Source: Bacteroidales bacterium (GTDB lineage Bacteria > Bacteroidota > Bacteroidia > Bacteroidales > UBA932). From it: 41,713 nt of DNA. The DNA lies in contig JAFUDV010000076.1 of NCBI GenBank assembly GCA_017464245.1, positions 1 through 41,713 on the forward strand, given 5' to 3'. The translations under genes were made by a program, and so were the position numbers. The notes beneath the pieces were generated by a model that made no database searches, was not told where the DNA came from, and saw only the letters and a program-made list of their open reading frames with translations. Shown in pieces: positions 31,968-40,548 of this stretch. Positions within the stretch are counted from its first letter, which is position 1. Each line of letters begins with the position of its first letter.

Positions 31968-33218
31968 ATGCGCAAGTATTTGATTCCCATTCTGTTGGCA
32001 ACCCTCGCCACGACCGCCTGCACCCGCACCTACCGTGCCATCGGCGACACGCATCTCACCGTGTTCGACCACGCCCACGTCCAGTTCCTGCCGGACAGCC
32101 TGGGCGGTTTCACCGAGGCCGACGCGGAGGGCATCGTCCACCTCACGAACGGGCGCATCATCCTCAAGAAAATCCAGTTGCCCGACTACAGGCGGAAGGT
32201 GGACGTGAAACTCACCGTCCGCGTGGAGTCCGACGGCGACCGCTGGGACAAGTCCGGATCCGTGTTCGTGATTCCCGCCCACGGGCCCAAGGTGAACATC
32301 CTGTCCGTCGCCAAGGGCGAGGCCGCCTGGCCGGAAGTGGATTCGACGAAGTACGAGAAGCTTGTCGGCACGGTCCCGGGACCCGACTTCGAACCCACGG
32401 TGGAACTCATGCGTTTCATGACGCCGTTCGGCGTGGGCTACTACAGCCGCCGCGACACCGCCACCTACGCGTCCCGGAAGCCCGTCTACATCGACGAATG
32501 GGCCCCGGAAGCGCGCTGGGAGGCCGATATCACCGACCTCTATCCCCTCCTGAAGGGCGAGGCCTGGGTGGGCGTGTTCATCGACACCTGGACCGCTGAA
32601 GGCTATCTGGCAAGTGTCGATATCGACGTGAAGGAGGACGAATGCAAGTACGAGCCCCTGCCGAAGGGTCACGTCACCCCGCTCGTGAACACGGTCTATT
32701 ACATCGGCCAGGAGTATCCGGACATCTTCGCCCGGAAGGACCTGACGGTGGATTTCGAACTGCCGAAGTTCGCGTCCAAGGCTTCCCTGCGGTACATCGT
32801 GACGGGCCACGGCGGACACAGCGAGGGCGACGAGTTCACCCAGCAGGAGAACATCCTGTCGATGGACGGCGAGACCGTGCTGGACTTCACCCCCTGGCGC
32901 ACCGACTGCTCGTCCTTCCGCCTGTACAACCCGACCTCCGGCATCTGGTACCTCCGCAACGGCCAGCCGGTCGTCACCCGCCGCAACGGCCCCCGCACCC
33001 CTCTGAGCCCGGATGACGTCATCCGGGAGATCGCGTCCTCCGACCTCTCCCGCTCCGGCTGGTGCCCCGGTTCCCAGGCCGAGCCGCACGATGTCCCGCT
33101 CGGCGAACTCGCCGCGGGCATGCACCGATTCTCCATCAGCATCCCGAACGCGCAAGCCATCGACGGGGACAAGATGAACCATTGGCTTGTATCGGCCTAT
33201 CTCGTCTGGGAGGAATAG
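31968..33218 (+). CDS. PNGase F-type peptide-N-glycosidase lipoprotein
   Basis: Family members cleave the amide bond between Asn and the first GlcNAc of N-glycans. The 416-residue protein has a lipobox (LATTAC, Cys18), so it is probably lipid-anchored at the cell surface. The pattern follows Elizabethkingia PNGase F: DRWDKSGSVFV matches the CDEWDRYANVYV region (Asp94 for catalytic Asp60), RFMTPFGVG matches RFITPYWVG, GHGGHSEGDEF carries Glu289 in place of Glu206, and RSGWCPG matches RAGWCPG. The third active-site acid, Glu118 in TETW, appears as Asp206 in IDTW, a conservative change. It follows the fucosidase by 7 nt. Family assignment is by eye and fairly firm; activity is untested. Confidence 0.85.
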   Translation: MRKYLIPILLATLATTACTRTYRAIGDTHLTVFDHAHVQFLPDSLGGFTEADAEGIVHLTNGRIILKKIQLPDYRRKVDVKLTVRVESDGDRWDKSGSVFVIPAHGPKVNILSVAKGEAAWPEVDSTKYEKLVGTVPGPDFEPTVELMRFMTPFGVGYYSRRDTATYASRKPVYIDEWAPEARWEADITDLYPLLKGEAWVGVFIDTWTAEGYLASVDIDVKEDECKYEPLPKGHVTPLVNTVYYIGQEYPDIFARKDLTVDFELPKFASKASLRYIVTGHGGHSEGDEFTQQENILSMDGETVLDFTPWRTDCSSFRLYNPTSGIWYLRNGQPVVTRRNGPRTPLSPDDVIREIASSDLSRSGWCPGSQAEPHDVPLGELAAGMHRFSISIPNAQAIDGDKMNHWLVSAYLVWEE

Positions 33219-33242
33219 TTTTTGCATCACATCGGCCTTGAC

Positions 33243-33383
33243 ATGAATAACGGTAAGGAATACATCGCACCGGATTTCCGTCTTGTGGAAATCCACATCG
33301 AACGCGCCCTGCTCCAGGCATCCGGGACGGACAGGGCCGACGACGGATACGATCCCGGCATCGACCTCGGAGACCTGGACTAG
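33243..33383 (+). CDS. 46-residue acidic peptide of a short Bacteroidales family (A)
   Basis: A 46-codon gene, 24 nt after the PNGase F-type gene and 4 nt before the lipoprotein gene, so probably co-transcribed with the latter. It starts MNNGKEYIAPDFRLVEI, contains LLQASG at 23-28, and ends in an acidic tail (DDGYDPGIDLGDLD). It aligns without gaps over the first 26 residues with the peptide at 40549-40683: both have Y7, A9-P10, R13, V15, an acid at 16, L24 and Q25. Short genes of this Y.AP pattern are common in Bacteroidales, often just before surface lipoproteins. No function is known to me. There is no membrane segment or signal peptide. Confidence 0.75.
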   Translation: MNNGKEYIAPDFRLVEIHIERALLQASGTDRADDGYDPGIDLGDLD

Positions 33384-33387
33384 CGCT

Positions 33388-35892
33388 ATGAAGAGAATCA
33401 TTTGGACGGCTGCCGTCGCAGCCCTGGCCCTTCTGGGCTGCCAGAAACACACCGAGGTTTCAGCCTTCACCGCCTTGGAATTCACTTCCGGGAGTCCCGA
33501 GACCCGTACCGGCTGGACCGGAAAAACCATCGAATGGACCGCAGGCGACGCCATCAGCATGGCCTATACCGTGAACGGGTCGTGGCTCGGCCTGTATCCC
33601 TCCAATCCCCTTTCCGAAGGCGGACCCACGGCGCATTTCACCGTGCCCGGGAACTTCGATTCCGCGCCGGTCGGTGCCTGGCATTTCTACGCCCTCCATC
33701 CGGCCGTCAGCGGGTCCGAGGCCTTCGACGCGCCGGATGTCCATACGGCCGTTCCGGAGATCCAGACGCCCACAGCGACCTCTTACGACCCGGCGGCGGA
33801 CCTTCTCGCCGGTGATTCCGTCCATGACTGGCGGAGCCTTCCGGCCGATCCGGTCCCGCTCAAATGGACCCGCCTGACCGCCCATGCCGACATCACCCTC
33901 AAGAACCTGGGGCTCGAATCCGGCGAGACGGTCCGGAGCATCGTCCTGCAGGGCCAGAACAACGCCGAACTCACGGGCGACGTCATCATCGACCTTGCCA
34001 ATCCGCTGGACTTCGCCACCGCCGGTGTTCCGCGCGTGACTGTCCTGGCGGACAACCTGTCCGTCAATGCTTCCGGCAACCTGGAGTTCTGGGTGAGCGT
34101 GTTCCCGGTGACGCTGACGGAGGTTACCGTCACCGTCACCACCGACAAGGCCACCTACCGGAAAACCTTTACGGGCATCTCCAAGACCTTTACCCGAAAC
34201 GCCCGGAACATGCTGGGTATCAGCATGCAGGGAGCGACAAAGACGACTCCGGAACCGGCCGAACCCGAATACTATGTCAAGGTTACGGGCGCCCCGGCGG
34301 ACTGGACGGGGGATTACCTGATCGTGTATGAGCCCAAGTCCCTGGTCCTGGACAGCGACGGCGACGCGAAGACGCATGCCTCCGTCACCATTGCCGACGA
34401 TAAGATATCGTATGAATCCGCCAAGGCCTACAACATCCATATCGAGAAATCCGGTTCGGGCTACTCCATGAAGATGGGAGATAACTATTATGGATTGAAT
34501 TCCGGTTCCAAGAACGCTTTGAATGTGAGTACGGCAGAGCCGACGGACGGTTACCGCTGGACTTTCTCCGCCGGGGACGGCTTCTTCCGGGCCTACAATG
34601 TCGCTTATAGCACGCGCTTCCTGCAGTACAACGACGGTTCCGGGCAGTTCCGCTGCTACACCAGCCCGCAGAAGGAGGTCACGTTCTTCAAACTGGACGG
34701 AACGGCGTCCGGCGGTGGCGGTGGCACGGATCCGGTTCCGGTGACGCCTTCGGTGACCACGGGCGGCTCTTCCAATGTCACCCAGACCGAGGCCACGCTT
34801 TCCGCCACGTACACCGGCACGCCTACCTACGGCGGCTTCGAGTGGGGTCTGTCCGCGGATAACCTGTCCGAAGACTGGCAGTCCAGCTACCTGAATAACG
34901 GGGCTTTCAACGTCACCATCGACGGATTAGGGGCCGGTCATACCTACTATTACCGCGCGTACATCGCCGTCCTGGAGAATGGCGTTTACAAGTACTACTA
35001 CGGTGAGGTCAAGAGTTTCACCACCCCGGCCAGCGAGATCGTCATCGGCGGAGACCAGCCCGGCTGGTACGAGGCCCCGGTGATGAACATCTCCAAGTCC
35101 GGGAACTACCGGGTGAATTCCTCCGATCCCACGCAGTACTACGCCATCCACCTGTGCACCGGCGGCGAGAAGGGCCCCGGCGGAAAGACGGCCCGCAACT
35201 ACACGGTCTGCTACAGCGCCGAACATCACTGCCCGGTCTGGGTGGCTGCTCCCCGGCACAGCATGTACGTCGGCAGTTCCGGGCGCAATGACGCCTACCG
35301 TGCCGATCCTGACATTCCTTCCGGCATCCAGTACAATTCCAAGAGCACGGGCGGCGGCTGCAACAAGGGCCACATGCTGGGTTCCGCGGAGCGTACTTCT
35401 TCCGTCGCCACCAACAAGGATGTCTTCTATTACACAAACATCGCTCCGCAGCTCTCCTCCGGCTTCAACACCGGTGGCGGCGGCTGGAACACCCTGGAGG
35501 ATTATGTGGACACACAGGTCTGCGCCGACACACTGTATGAAGTGCTGGGATGCTACTTCGAGAAGTACACCGACGCCTACGGCTGGACAGTCTCCCCTTC
35601 CACCATCTCCTTCGGCGAACGCGACGACGTCTCCATGCCCACGATGTTCTACTACGTCCTCCTCCGCACCAAGAAGGGCAATTCCGGCAAGGCGCTCAAG
35701 GACTGCGCCGCCTCGGAGCTCCAGTGCGCAGCCTTCGTCCGTGCGCACACGAACTCCCTGAAGGGCCAGGCCGTCACGTCCCGCGAAATGATGTCCGTCG
35801 CCGACCTGGAGAAGATTACCGGCGTCACCTACTTCCCGAATGTGCCGAACGCCCCGAAGTCATCCTTCAAGGCGTCCGACTGGGGATTATAG
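33388..35892 (+). CDS. Fimbrillin-like lipoprotein with a C-terminal DNA/RNA non-specific endonuclease domain
   Basis: The 834-residue protein starts MKRIIWTAAVAALALLGC, a lipoprotein signal with Cys18. Domains in order are a fimbrillin-like (Mfa/FimA fold) region at about 20-285, a beta domain with YYVKVTGAPADW at about 295-440, a Gly-rich linker (GTASGGGGGTDP), an FN3-like domain at about 454-548, and a NUC1-type endonuclease at about 555-834. The usual DRGH active-site motif reads NKGH (659-662). The catalytic His is present, as is the metal-site Asn in TNIAPQ (Asn684). It is probably exposed on the outer membrane. An in-frame ATG 105 nt upstream is rejected since it lies inside the peptide gene. 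Confidence 0.88.
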   Translation: MKRIIWTAAVAALALLGCQKHTEVSAFTALEFTSGSPETRTGWTGKTIEWTAGDAISMAYTVNGSWLGLYPSNPLSEGGPTAHFTVPGNFDSAPVGAWHFYALHPAVSGSEAFDAPDVHTAVPEIQTPTATSYDPAADLLAGDSVHDWRSLPADPVPLKWTRLTAHADITLKNLGLESGETVRSIVLQGQNNAELTGDVIIDLANPLDFATAGVPRVTVLADNLSVNASGNLEFWVSVFPVTLTEVTVTVTTDKATYRKTFTGISKTFTRNARNMLGISMQGATKTTPEPAEPEYYVKVTGAPADWTGDYLIVYEPKSLVLDSDGDAKTHASVTIADDKISYESAKAYNIHIEKSGSGYSMKMGDNYYGLNSGSKNALNVSTAEPTDGYRWTFSAGDGFFRAYNVAYSTRFLQYNDGSGQFRCYTSPQKEVTFFKLDGTASGGGGGTDPVPVTPSVTTGGSSNVTQTEATLSATYTGTPTYGGFEWGLSADNLSEDWQSSYLNNGAFNVTIDGLGAGHTYYYRAYIAVLENGVYKYYYGEVKSFTTPASEIVIGGDQPGWYEAPVMNISKSGNYRVNSSDPTQYYAIHLCTGGEKGPGGKTARNYTVCYSAEHHCPVWVAAPRHSMYVGSSGRNDAYRADPDIPSGIQYNSKSTGGGCNKGHMLGSAERTSSVATNKDVFYYTNIAPQLSSGFNTGGGGWNTLEDYVDTQVCADTLYEVLGCYFEKYTDAYGWTVSPSTISFGERDDVSMPTMFYYVLLRTKKGNSGKALKDCAASELQCAAFVRAHTNSLKGQAVTSREMMSVADLEKITGVTYFPNVPNAPKSSFKASDWGL

Positions 35893-35893
35893 C

Positions 35894-35931
35894 TGTCATC
35901 CTGAGGAGGACGAAGACCGATGTGAGGATCT
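35894..35931. repeat. Dispersed intergenic repeat between the convergent nuclease genes
   Basis: TGTCATCCTGAGGAGGACG begins a 38-bp sequence ending GTGAGGATCT. This is the common Bacteroidota 'TGTCATCCTGAGCG..' repeat, related to the copy in truB. It fills the whole gap between the two nuclease stop codons, and the last bases overlap the TAG (complement of 35930-35932) of the minus-strand frame. It may serve as a bidirectional 3' end. Confidence 0.7.
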
Positions 35932-37078
35932 AGAAGTTCCGGAACGTATTCCAATTCGTGTTTGTCTCCGCCGCGGCCTCTACCGAAGGCGGAAGGTTGG
36001 CGAAGAAGTTGAAGCCGGTCTTCCGCTCGATTTCATCGACACTGACAGCGAAATTCTGCCAGTTCTCGCCGCTGTGGGCCTCGTGGGTGAACCAGAAGCC
36101 GATGGCGGAGGCGGAGGTAATCGAGCCGCCGGAGCGCTTCACCTTCAGGAGAACCTTGAAGTAATAGTTCGGGATCGGGACGACCTTGTCGTCATTGGAC
36201 GAATTCTTGAAGGTGCGAACCGTCTCGCTGCCACCTACGGTCTGGTATACCGGGCCGGTGACCACGTACACGGAATCCGTGGAGGAGAGAAGCCCCCGGA
36301 CCTGGTTCTCCAGGTTGCCCCAGATGCCCCCGTTGAAGTCATGATGCTGCGGGGTGCTGTTGGTCCAGTAGTAGGTCTGCTTCTGCATCGCATCCACTCC
36401 GTTCCGGTCCGCATTGGGAATCTGGTGCCCCCGGTCATAGGTGACGCCGTCCACGGAAGGATAAGCCTTGTAGCAACTTGACTGCTTGCCGGCAGGAATG
36501 TCCGGATTATTGACCCATGTTCCCCCGCTTCCGCTTCCCCGGTGGGCGCTGCAAAGCACATACGCCGTCCACAGGGACGCGAACCGCGCAGGGTCGTACA
36601 GGATGGAATAGTTGCGGGTGTCCTTGCCGTTCATTTCGGCCCGGGAGGTCACGAGATACTTCCCACCCAGGGAAGCCGGCGACTCGGGCAGTTCCATCCA
36701 GTCCTTGTTCAGGGTGGTGACGGTCGATGCCGACAGGGTCGTGAACGACTTCACGCTGCCATAGACCTCCTGGTAGGCACCATCGACCAGGACCTCCATG
36801 AAAGCGACATAGTAATAAGTCTTTCCTTCGTCGAGCGCCCCCACCGTCGCGGAATAGCTCCCGCTGCCGATGGTCAATGCCGACTGGGTATAGACCGCCT
36901 GGCCCTGACGGACCAGCGTACTGAGGTTGGAGGAGGTCCCGACATAGAAACCCGCCCCCTGGAAAGACCGCACCCCCGAATACGAAGCGGACAGGGTTGC
37001 CCCTGTCGCGCTTACGTTATTCACGGATCCGGTGGTCACTGTGGGCTCTTCACCCCCGGCGCCGCCGCCGGATGTCCC
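35930..37078 (-). pseudogene. In-frame nuclease half of the 37079-40525 gene, beyond an in-frame TGA
   Basis: Reading on after the TGA at 37079-37081 in the same frame gives 382 sense codons without another stop, ending at TAG (35930-35932). The segment opens with a linker GTSGGGAGGEEPT, followed by an FN3-like domain (VNNVSATGATLSASYSG ... GSVKSFTT) and a DNA/RNA non-specific endonuclease domain. The active-site motif is a full DRGH (codons 36425-36436, in TYDRGHQIPNADR), and the metal-site Asn is in WTNSTPQ. The facing paralogue at 33388-35892 has the same linker, FN3-like and nuclease order in one frame. There is no signal peptide and no plausible independent start; the GTG at 37039 lies in the linker. 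It is either the cut-off end of a pseudogene or a readthrough extension. Confidence 0.8.
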
Positions 37079-37081
37079 TCA
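37056..37081 (-). promoter_or_regulatory. In-frame TGA followed by a perfect GC hairpin
   Basis: The minus strand reads GTC ACC TAC GAA TGA GGG ACA, then CCGGCG-GCGG-CGCCGG (37071 down to 37056), a perfect 6-bp GC stem with a 4-nt loop. It starts 7 nt after the stop. Hairpins at this distance can raise stop-codon readthrough, and bacterial SECIS elements sit at similar positions, though the loop here has no SECIS-like G-U apex. Because the stem is made of Gly/Ala codons of the linker it may be coincidental. Confidence 0.55.
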
Positions 37082-40000
37082 TTCGTAGGTGACCTTTACA
37101 CTGACAATACGTACCTGCGTATTACCGGAAGTCGCATTGGTCATTACAATGGAAGAGGCACTGCCGGTCCAGACATTGTCCGTGCAGGAACCTGTGGAGA
37201 AGGTCACTTCATTGTGGATATCATAACCGCTCGAACAACCGAATTCAATTTTAGCGATCTTTTTATCCGAAGTGAACGTCAACGTATTACCCTTGTACAC
37301 ACGCACATTCGTGCCGCTCGTATAATACTTTGGAGCATTGGAACCTTCACCTTTGTCAAATACCAAGGTGACATCCTCTCCTTCGACCGTCGTAACATCG
37401 GCCGCATTCTCATAACCGAGTTCGGAGAAGATAATGACCTCCGTTCCTTCCGTTTCCACCGGCTTGGTGCTCACGGTTACGTTGCAGTAGCGCTCGGCGT
37501 CGGTGTACTGGCCTTCAACCCCGGCGATGCGGGCATACACCTTCACTGTGCCTTCAGCGACACCGGTGACGACACCGGAGGCATTGACGGTAGCGATGGA
37601 AGGATCCTCGCTCTCGTAAGTGATCGTTGCGCCTTCCACATTGGAAGTGGCGTTCAGTTCGACCGTTTCACCCACATAGACGGACTTGCTGCCAGCCATG
37701 GAGATAGACGTCGTGATGGCCGTCGGCTGATCGGGCTCAGACGGGAAGGTCGTGCCGTTGCCGGTGTAAACGACCTCGACGGCCGTGATGCGGACCTGAC
37801 CGTTCGTCACCGTGCCGGTATTCCCCACCGTATAGGTAACGCTGGTGCCGGAAACGGTCTGTTTGTCACCGCTGGCGACCTGGGCGTTCGACGCATCCAG
37901 CAACACACCGGTATTGGTAACGGCATAGGTCAACGTGACGGACTTGAGCTCGCAGCCTTCGGCGACAGAAACAATCACATTGCCATTCTTGTTCTGATAC
38001 AGACGCCACTGGTTTTCTTCACCGGCAGCCCAGAAAGAACCGCAATTGTCATCACCCGTCGTGGACATCCGCACGGATTCATTCAGTTGAAGCACTTTGT
38101 ACATGGTCGCAGTGCTCCCGGCGGAAACCGTGCAATTGTGCGCGGCGACATACTCGGTCATCGTCATGGACACCGTGTTGCCACCGGTGACCGGCTCGAT
38201 GATATCGATAACGTAGGAAGCGGTCTTGGTAACCGCACCTTCCGTATAGGTAACGGTCACTTTCTGGGAGCCGGCCACGGACATGTCGGGCTTGGAGACT
38301 TCCGTAGGCTGCACTTCCTTGGTGGAACCGTCGCTGTAGGTCGCCGTGACCTTGCCGTCGAAAACGAAGGTGTCGCCCACGGTGAAGGACGTCTTCTGGC
38401 CGGAGACGGCGATGGATTCGAGCGTGGCAGCAGGGGCAGCCTCACCGGAATACTTCACCGTGATGGCCTTGATCCGGCGGTTACCGGTGGTGCCGCCGAC
38501 CGTGAAGGTCACGGAGCCGGCCTCACCCGTCCAAGTGGGTTCATCGTAAGTCGGGACATCGGTCGTGATTTCATTCGTTCCATCGTTAGTGCCGAACGTG
38601 AGCTCGATGGAGACGATGGTCTTGCCGCTGGCAGAGACGGTCATCGTGCCGCCACCATAGATGCGAACGGCCGTTCCGGAGGTATAATACTTGGGTGCAT
38701 TGCTGTTGGTTCCCTTGTCGAAGGTTGCCGTCACGCCGCTCTCGGTCACGGACGTCACTTCGGCAGCATTCTCAAAGCCCTGCGCGGAGAAGTCGATGGT
38801 GGCGGAGGTTATGCCTGCCGCATCGGCCTTGGCCTGGGTGATGTCCACCATGAACTCGTCATTGACACCTTCGGCTTCGGTACGGACGGCGACGGAGTAG
38901 GTCTTCACATTCTCCGGGTCGGTGTTGGCCGGGAAGGTGACGGTGATGACAGCGTCACCGGTGCCGGAAGTCTTGTCGATGTTCGCACCGTCGGAGGCCT
39001 CGGCGGTCCATTCCACATTGCCGGTCACGTTGATCTCGGCGGACGTCGCGGTGGCGGCGACGCTGATCTGGTCCGGAGTAACCTCGAACACGTTGCCCTG
39101 TACCTCCTCGACGGAAGTGGACATCATGTTGACATACTTGGAGCTGGTGATACCGGTGAAGAAACCGGTGGCGACGATCTTCTTCTTGTCCAGCGCCTTC
39201 AGGGCGTCGGCATCGAGCGGATACTGGATGGAACCGACGTTCGTGGAACCGGCCACAGTGACATTGTAATAATTCCCGGAAACGGCCAGGGTTCCCGTAT
39301 ATTGGATCAGTTCCACCTTTTCGGAGGCATATCCGTCCAGGGTCTCGAGGACCTTCGGCTCGGGAAGGACCACCTCGTTGCCGGAAGAGACCACGGTGAC
39401 CTCCGGGCTGGCGATCTGCTTGAGACCGGCATACTCGCCCACCTTGCCGGACACGGTCACGATGTCGCCGATGGCAGCGTCCACGCCTGCGTTGTTGAAG
39501 GCAAGGAGATAGAAGCCGTTCTGGGCAAGCATGACACCGCGGGCATACTTGGCGACGACGAGGACCTCCTCGGTCTGGACGTCGGAATCCTTGTCCATGG
39601 CGGCGATGTCCTCCAGGGAAGAGCCCTGGACCTCGGAACCGCCCGTATAGCTGATGTTGAGCTGCTTGATCACGCCGCTCTTGAACTCGACGGCGGAAGG
39701 AAGGGAGATCTTCTTCTCGAAAACCAGGTCGCCGGCATGGACCTTGACGGCGAGTTCATCGCCGGCCTGGGCCTTGAAAGGCTTGACAGCCAGGTAGAAC
39801 TTGGCGGAAGCGCCGGCAGCGATGGTCTCGTCGCCGGTCACGGACAGGGTGGCGGAGCTGGACACATAGTTGTTGCCGCTGCCCTTGAAAGCGAGCTCGT
39901 CGCCGGAGAAGTCGATATAATACGTACCGACGATGTCCGTAGGGGCGGTGAAGGTGATCTCGTCCACCTGGACAGGGGCGGCGGTCGCATTGGTCACGTT

Positions 40001-40525
40001 GACGGCGACGACGGAGGAGACGTGCTTCATGGAAACCACGGGGGCCTCATCCCTCGGGACATTCTTCACGACGCCGTAAACCGGCAGGTTCGCACCGGCG
40101 AGGTGGGCCATGCTGTTCAGGCCCGCCTGGGTCTGGACCGCGTTGGACTTGCACCCGACGGGCAGATAACCGGACTTCGTATTCGCCGGCGTCGTCACAT
40201 GGCTGTCATACGGATAGAGCAGGTACCAGTCGTAGGCATCGGCCGTCAGCTCGGCCGTACCGGCGGCGTGGTTCTTGTCGGCGTCGTCCACCTCGAACTT
40301 GGCGTTGGCGGAATACTCCGTGGAGCCGGCCGGGGCGACGAAGACATTGAGGGCGTCTCCAACGACCCAGTTGGTGCTCATCCCGTCATTGACGGTACGG
40401 GTGTCGATGCTGCTCAGGATGATCTCGGCGGGACGTCCGTCCAGACCCTTGACGTCGGCTTCCTTGTTACAGCCCACAAGGCAGAGGGCGGCGGTCATAC
40501 CCGCAAGGAAAAGTGACTTTTTCAT
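37079..40525 (-). CDS. Large multidomain fimbrillin-like surface lipoprotein
   Basis: An 1148-residue protein with a lipoprotein signal (MKKSLFLAGMTAALCLVGC, Cys19). Approximate domains are fimbrillin-like, 20-295; OB-fold-like, 297-460 (GDIVTVSGKVGEYAGL); BACON, 478-570 (VTGNVEWTAEASDGA); a beta domain, 573-692; bacterial Ig-like, 702-772; another beta domain, 787-920; Big_2-type, 938-1020 (ATITYESEDPSIATVNASG); and a second copy of the 573-692 domain, 1028-1148. The two copies share FDKG..SNAPKYYTSGT.VR.Y. It is predicted to be outer-membrane exposed. GC content is lower than in the housekeeping genes. The TGA falls at a domain boundary, and the frame continues into a nuclease. The peptide gene 40549-40683 precedes it by 23 nt. 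Confidence 0.88.
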   Translation of the reverse strand: MKKSLFLAGMTAALCLVGCNKEADVKGLDGRPAEIILSSIDTRTVNDGMSTNWVVGDALNVFVAPAGSTEYSANAKFEVDDADKNHAAGTAELTADAYDWYLLYPYDSHVTTPANTKSGYLPVGCKSNAVQTQAGLNSMAHLAGANLPVYGVVKNVPRDEAPVVSMKHVSSVVAVNVTNATAAPVQVDEITFTAPTDIVGTYYIDFSGDELAFKGSGNNYVSSSATLSVTGDETIAAGASAKFYLAVKPFKAQAGDELAVKVHAGDLVFEKKISLPSAVEFKSGVIKQLNISYTGGSEVQGSSLEDIAAMDKDSDVQTEEVLVVAKYARGVMLAQNGFYLLAFNNAGVDAAIGDIVTVSGKVGEYAGLKQIASPEVTVVSSGNEVVLPEPKVLETLDGYASEKVELIQYTGTLAVSGNYYNVTVAGSTNVGSIQYPLDADALKALDKKKIVATGFFTGITSSKYVNMMSTSVEEVQGNVFEVTPDQISVAATATSAEINVTGNVEWTAEASDGANIDKTSGTGDAVITVTFPANTDPENVKTYSVAVRTEAEGVNDEFMVDITQAKADAAGITSATIDFSAQGFENAAEVTSVTESGVTATFDKGTNSNAPKYYTSGTAVRIYGGGTMTVSASGKTIVSIELTFGTNDGTNEITTDVPTYDEPTWTGEAGSVTFTVGGTTGNRRIKAITVKYSGEAAPAATLESIAVSGQKTSFTVGDTFVFDGKVTATYSDGSTKEVQPTEVSKPDMSVAGSQKVTVTYTEGAVTKTASYVIDIIEPVTGGNTVSMTMTEYVAAHNCTVSAGSTATMYKVLQLNESVRMSTTGDDNCGSFWAAGEENQWRLYQNKNGNVIVSVAEGCELKSVTLTYAVTNTGVLLDASNAQVASGDKQTVSGTSVTYTVGNTGTVTNGQVRITAVEVVYTGNGTTFPSEPDQPTAITTSISMAGSKSVYVGETVELNATSNVEGATITYESEDPSIATVNASGVVTGVAEGTVKVYARIAGVEGQYTDAERYCNVTVSTKPVETEGTEVIIFSELGYENAADVTTVEGEDVTLVFDKGEGSNAPKYYTSGTNVRVYKGNTLTFTSDKKIAKIEFGCSSGYDIHNEVTFSTGSCTDNVWTGSASSIVMTNATSGNTQVRIVSVKVTYE

Positions 40526-40548
40526 CGCTTGGTTCTTGAGGGTTCGAC

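Noticed and set aside
35930..37039. An independent nuclease gene starting with GTG at 37039
   Set aside because: The GTG is in the middle of the linker, there is no signal peptide or promoter, and the frame is continuous with the upstream lipoprotein apart from one TGA.
37056..37081. Selenocysteine insertion at the TGA
   Set aside because: The hairpin loop lacks SECIS features, the residue would fall in an inter-domain linker, and the paralogue has no Cys there. Not excluded formally.
36542..40516. A 1324-codon open frame on the plus strand antisense to the large lipoprotein/nuclease gene
   Set aside because: It has no recognisable motif and is rich in Gly, His, Asp and Arg as expected from the complement of GC-rich codons. 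The minus strand has a lipoprotein signal, known domains and a promoter.
35930..40525. Reassignment of TGA to a sense codon in this organism
   Set aside because: TGA ends many intact genes here, including all the ATGA overlaps in the dcw cluster.
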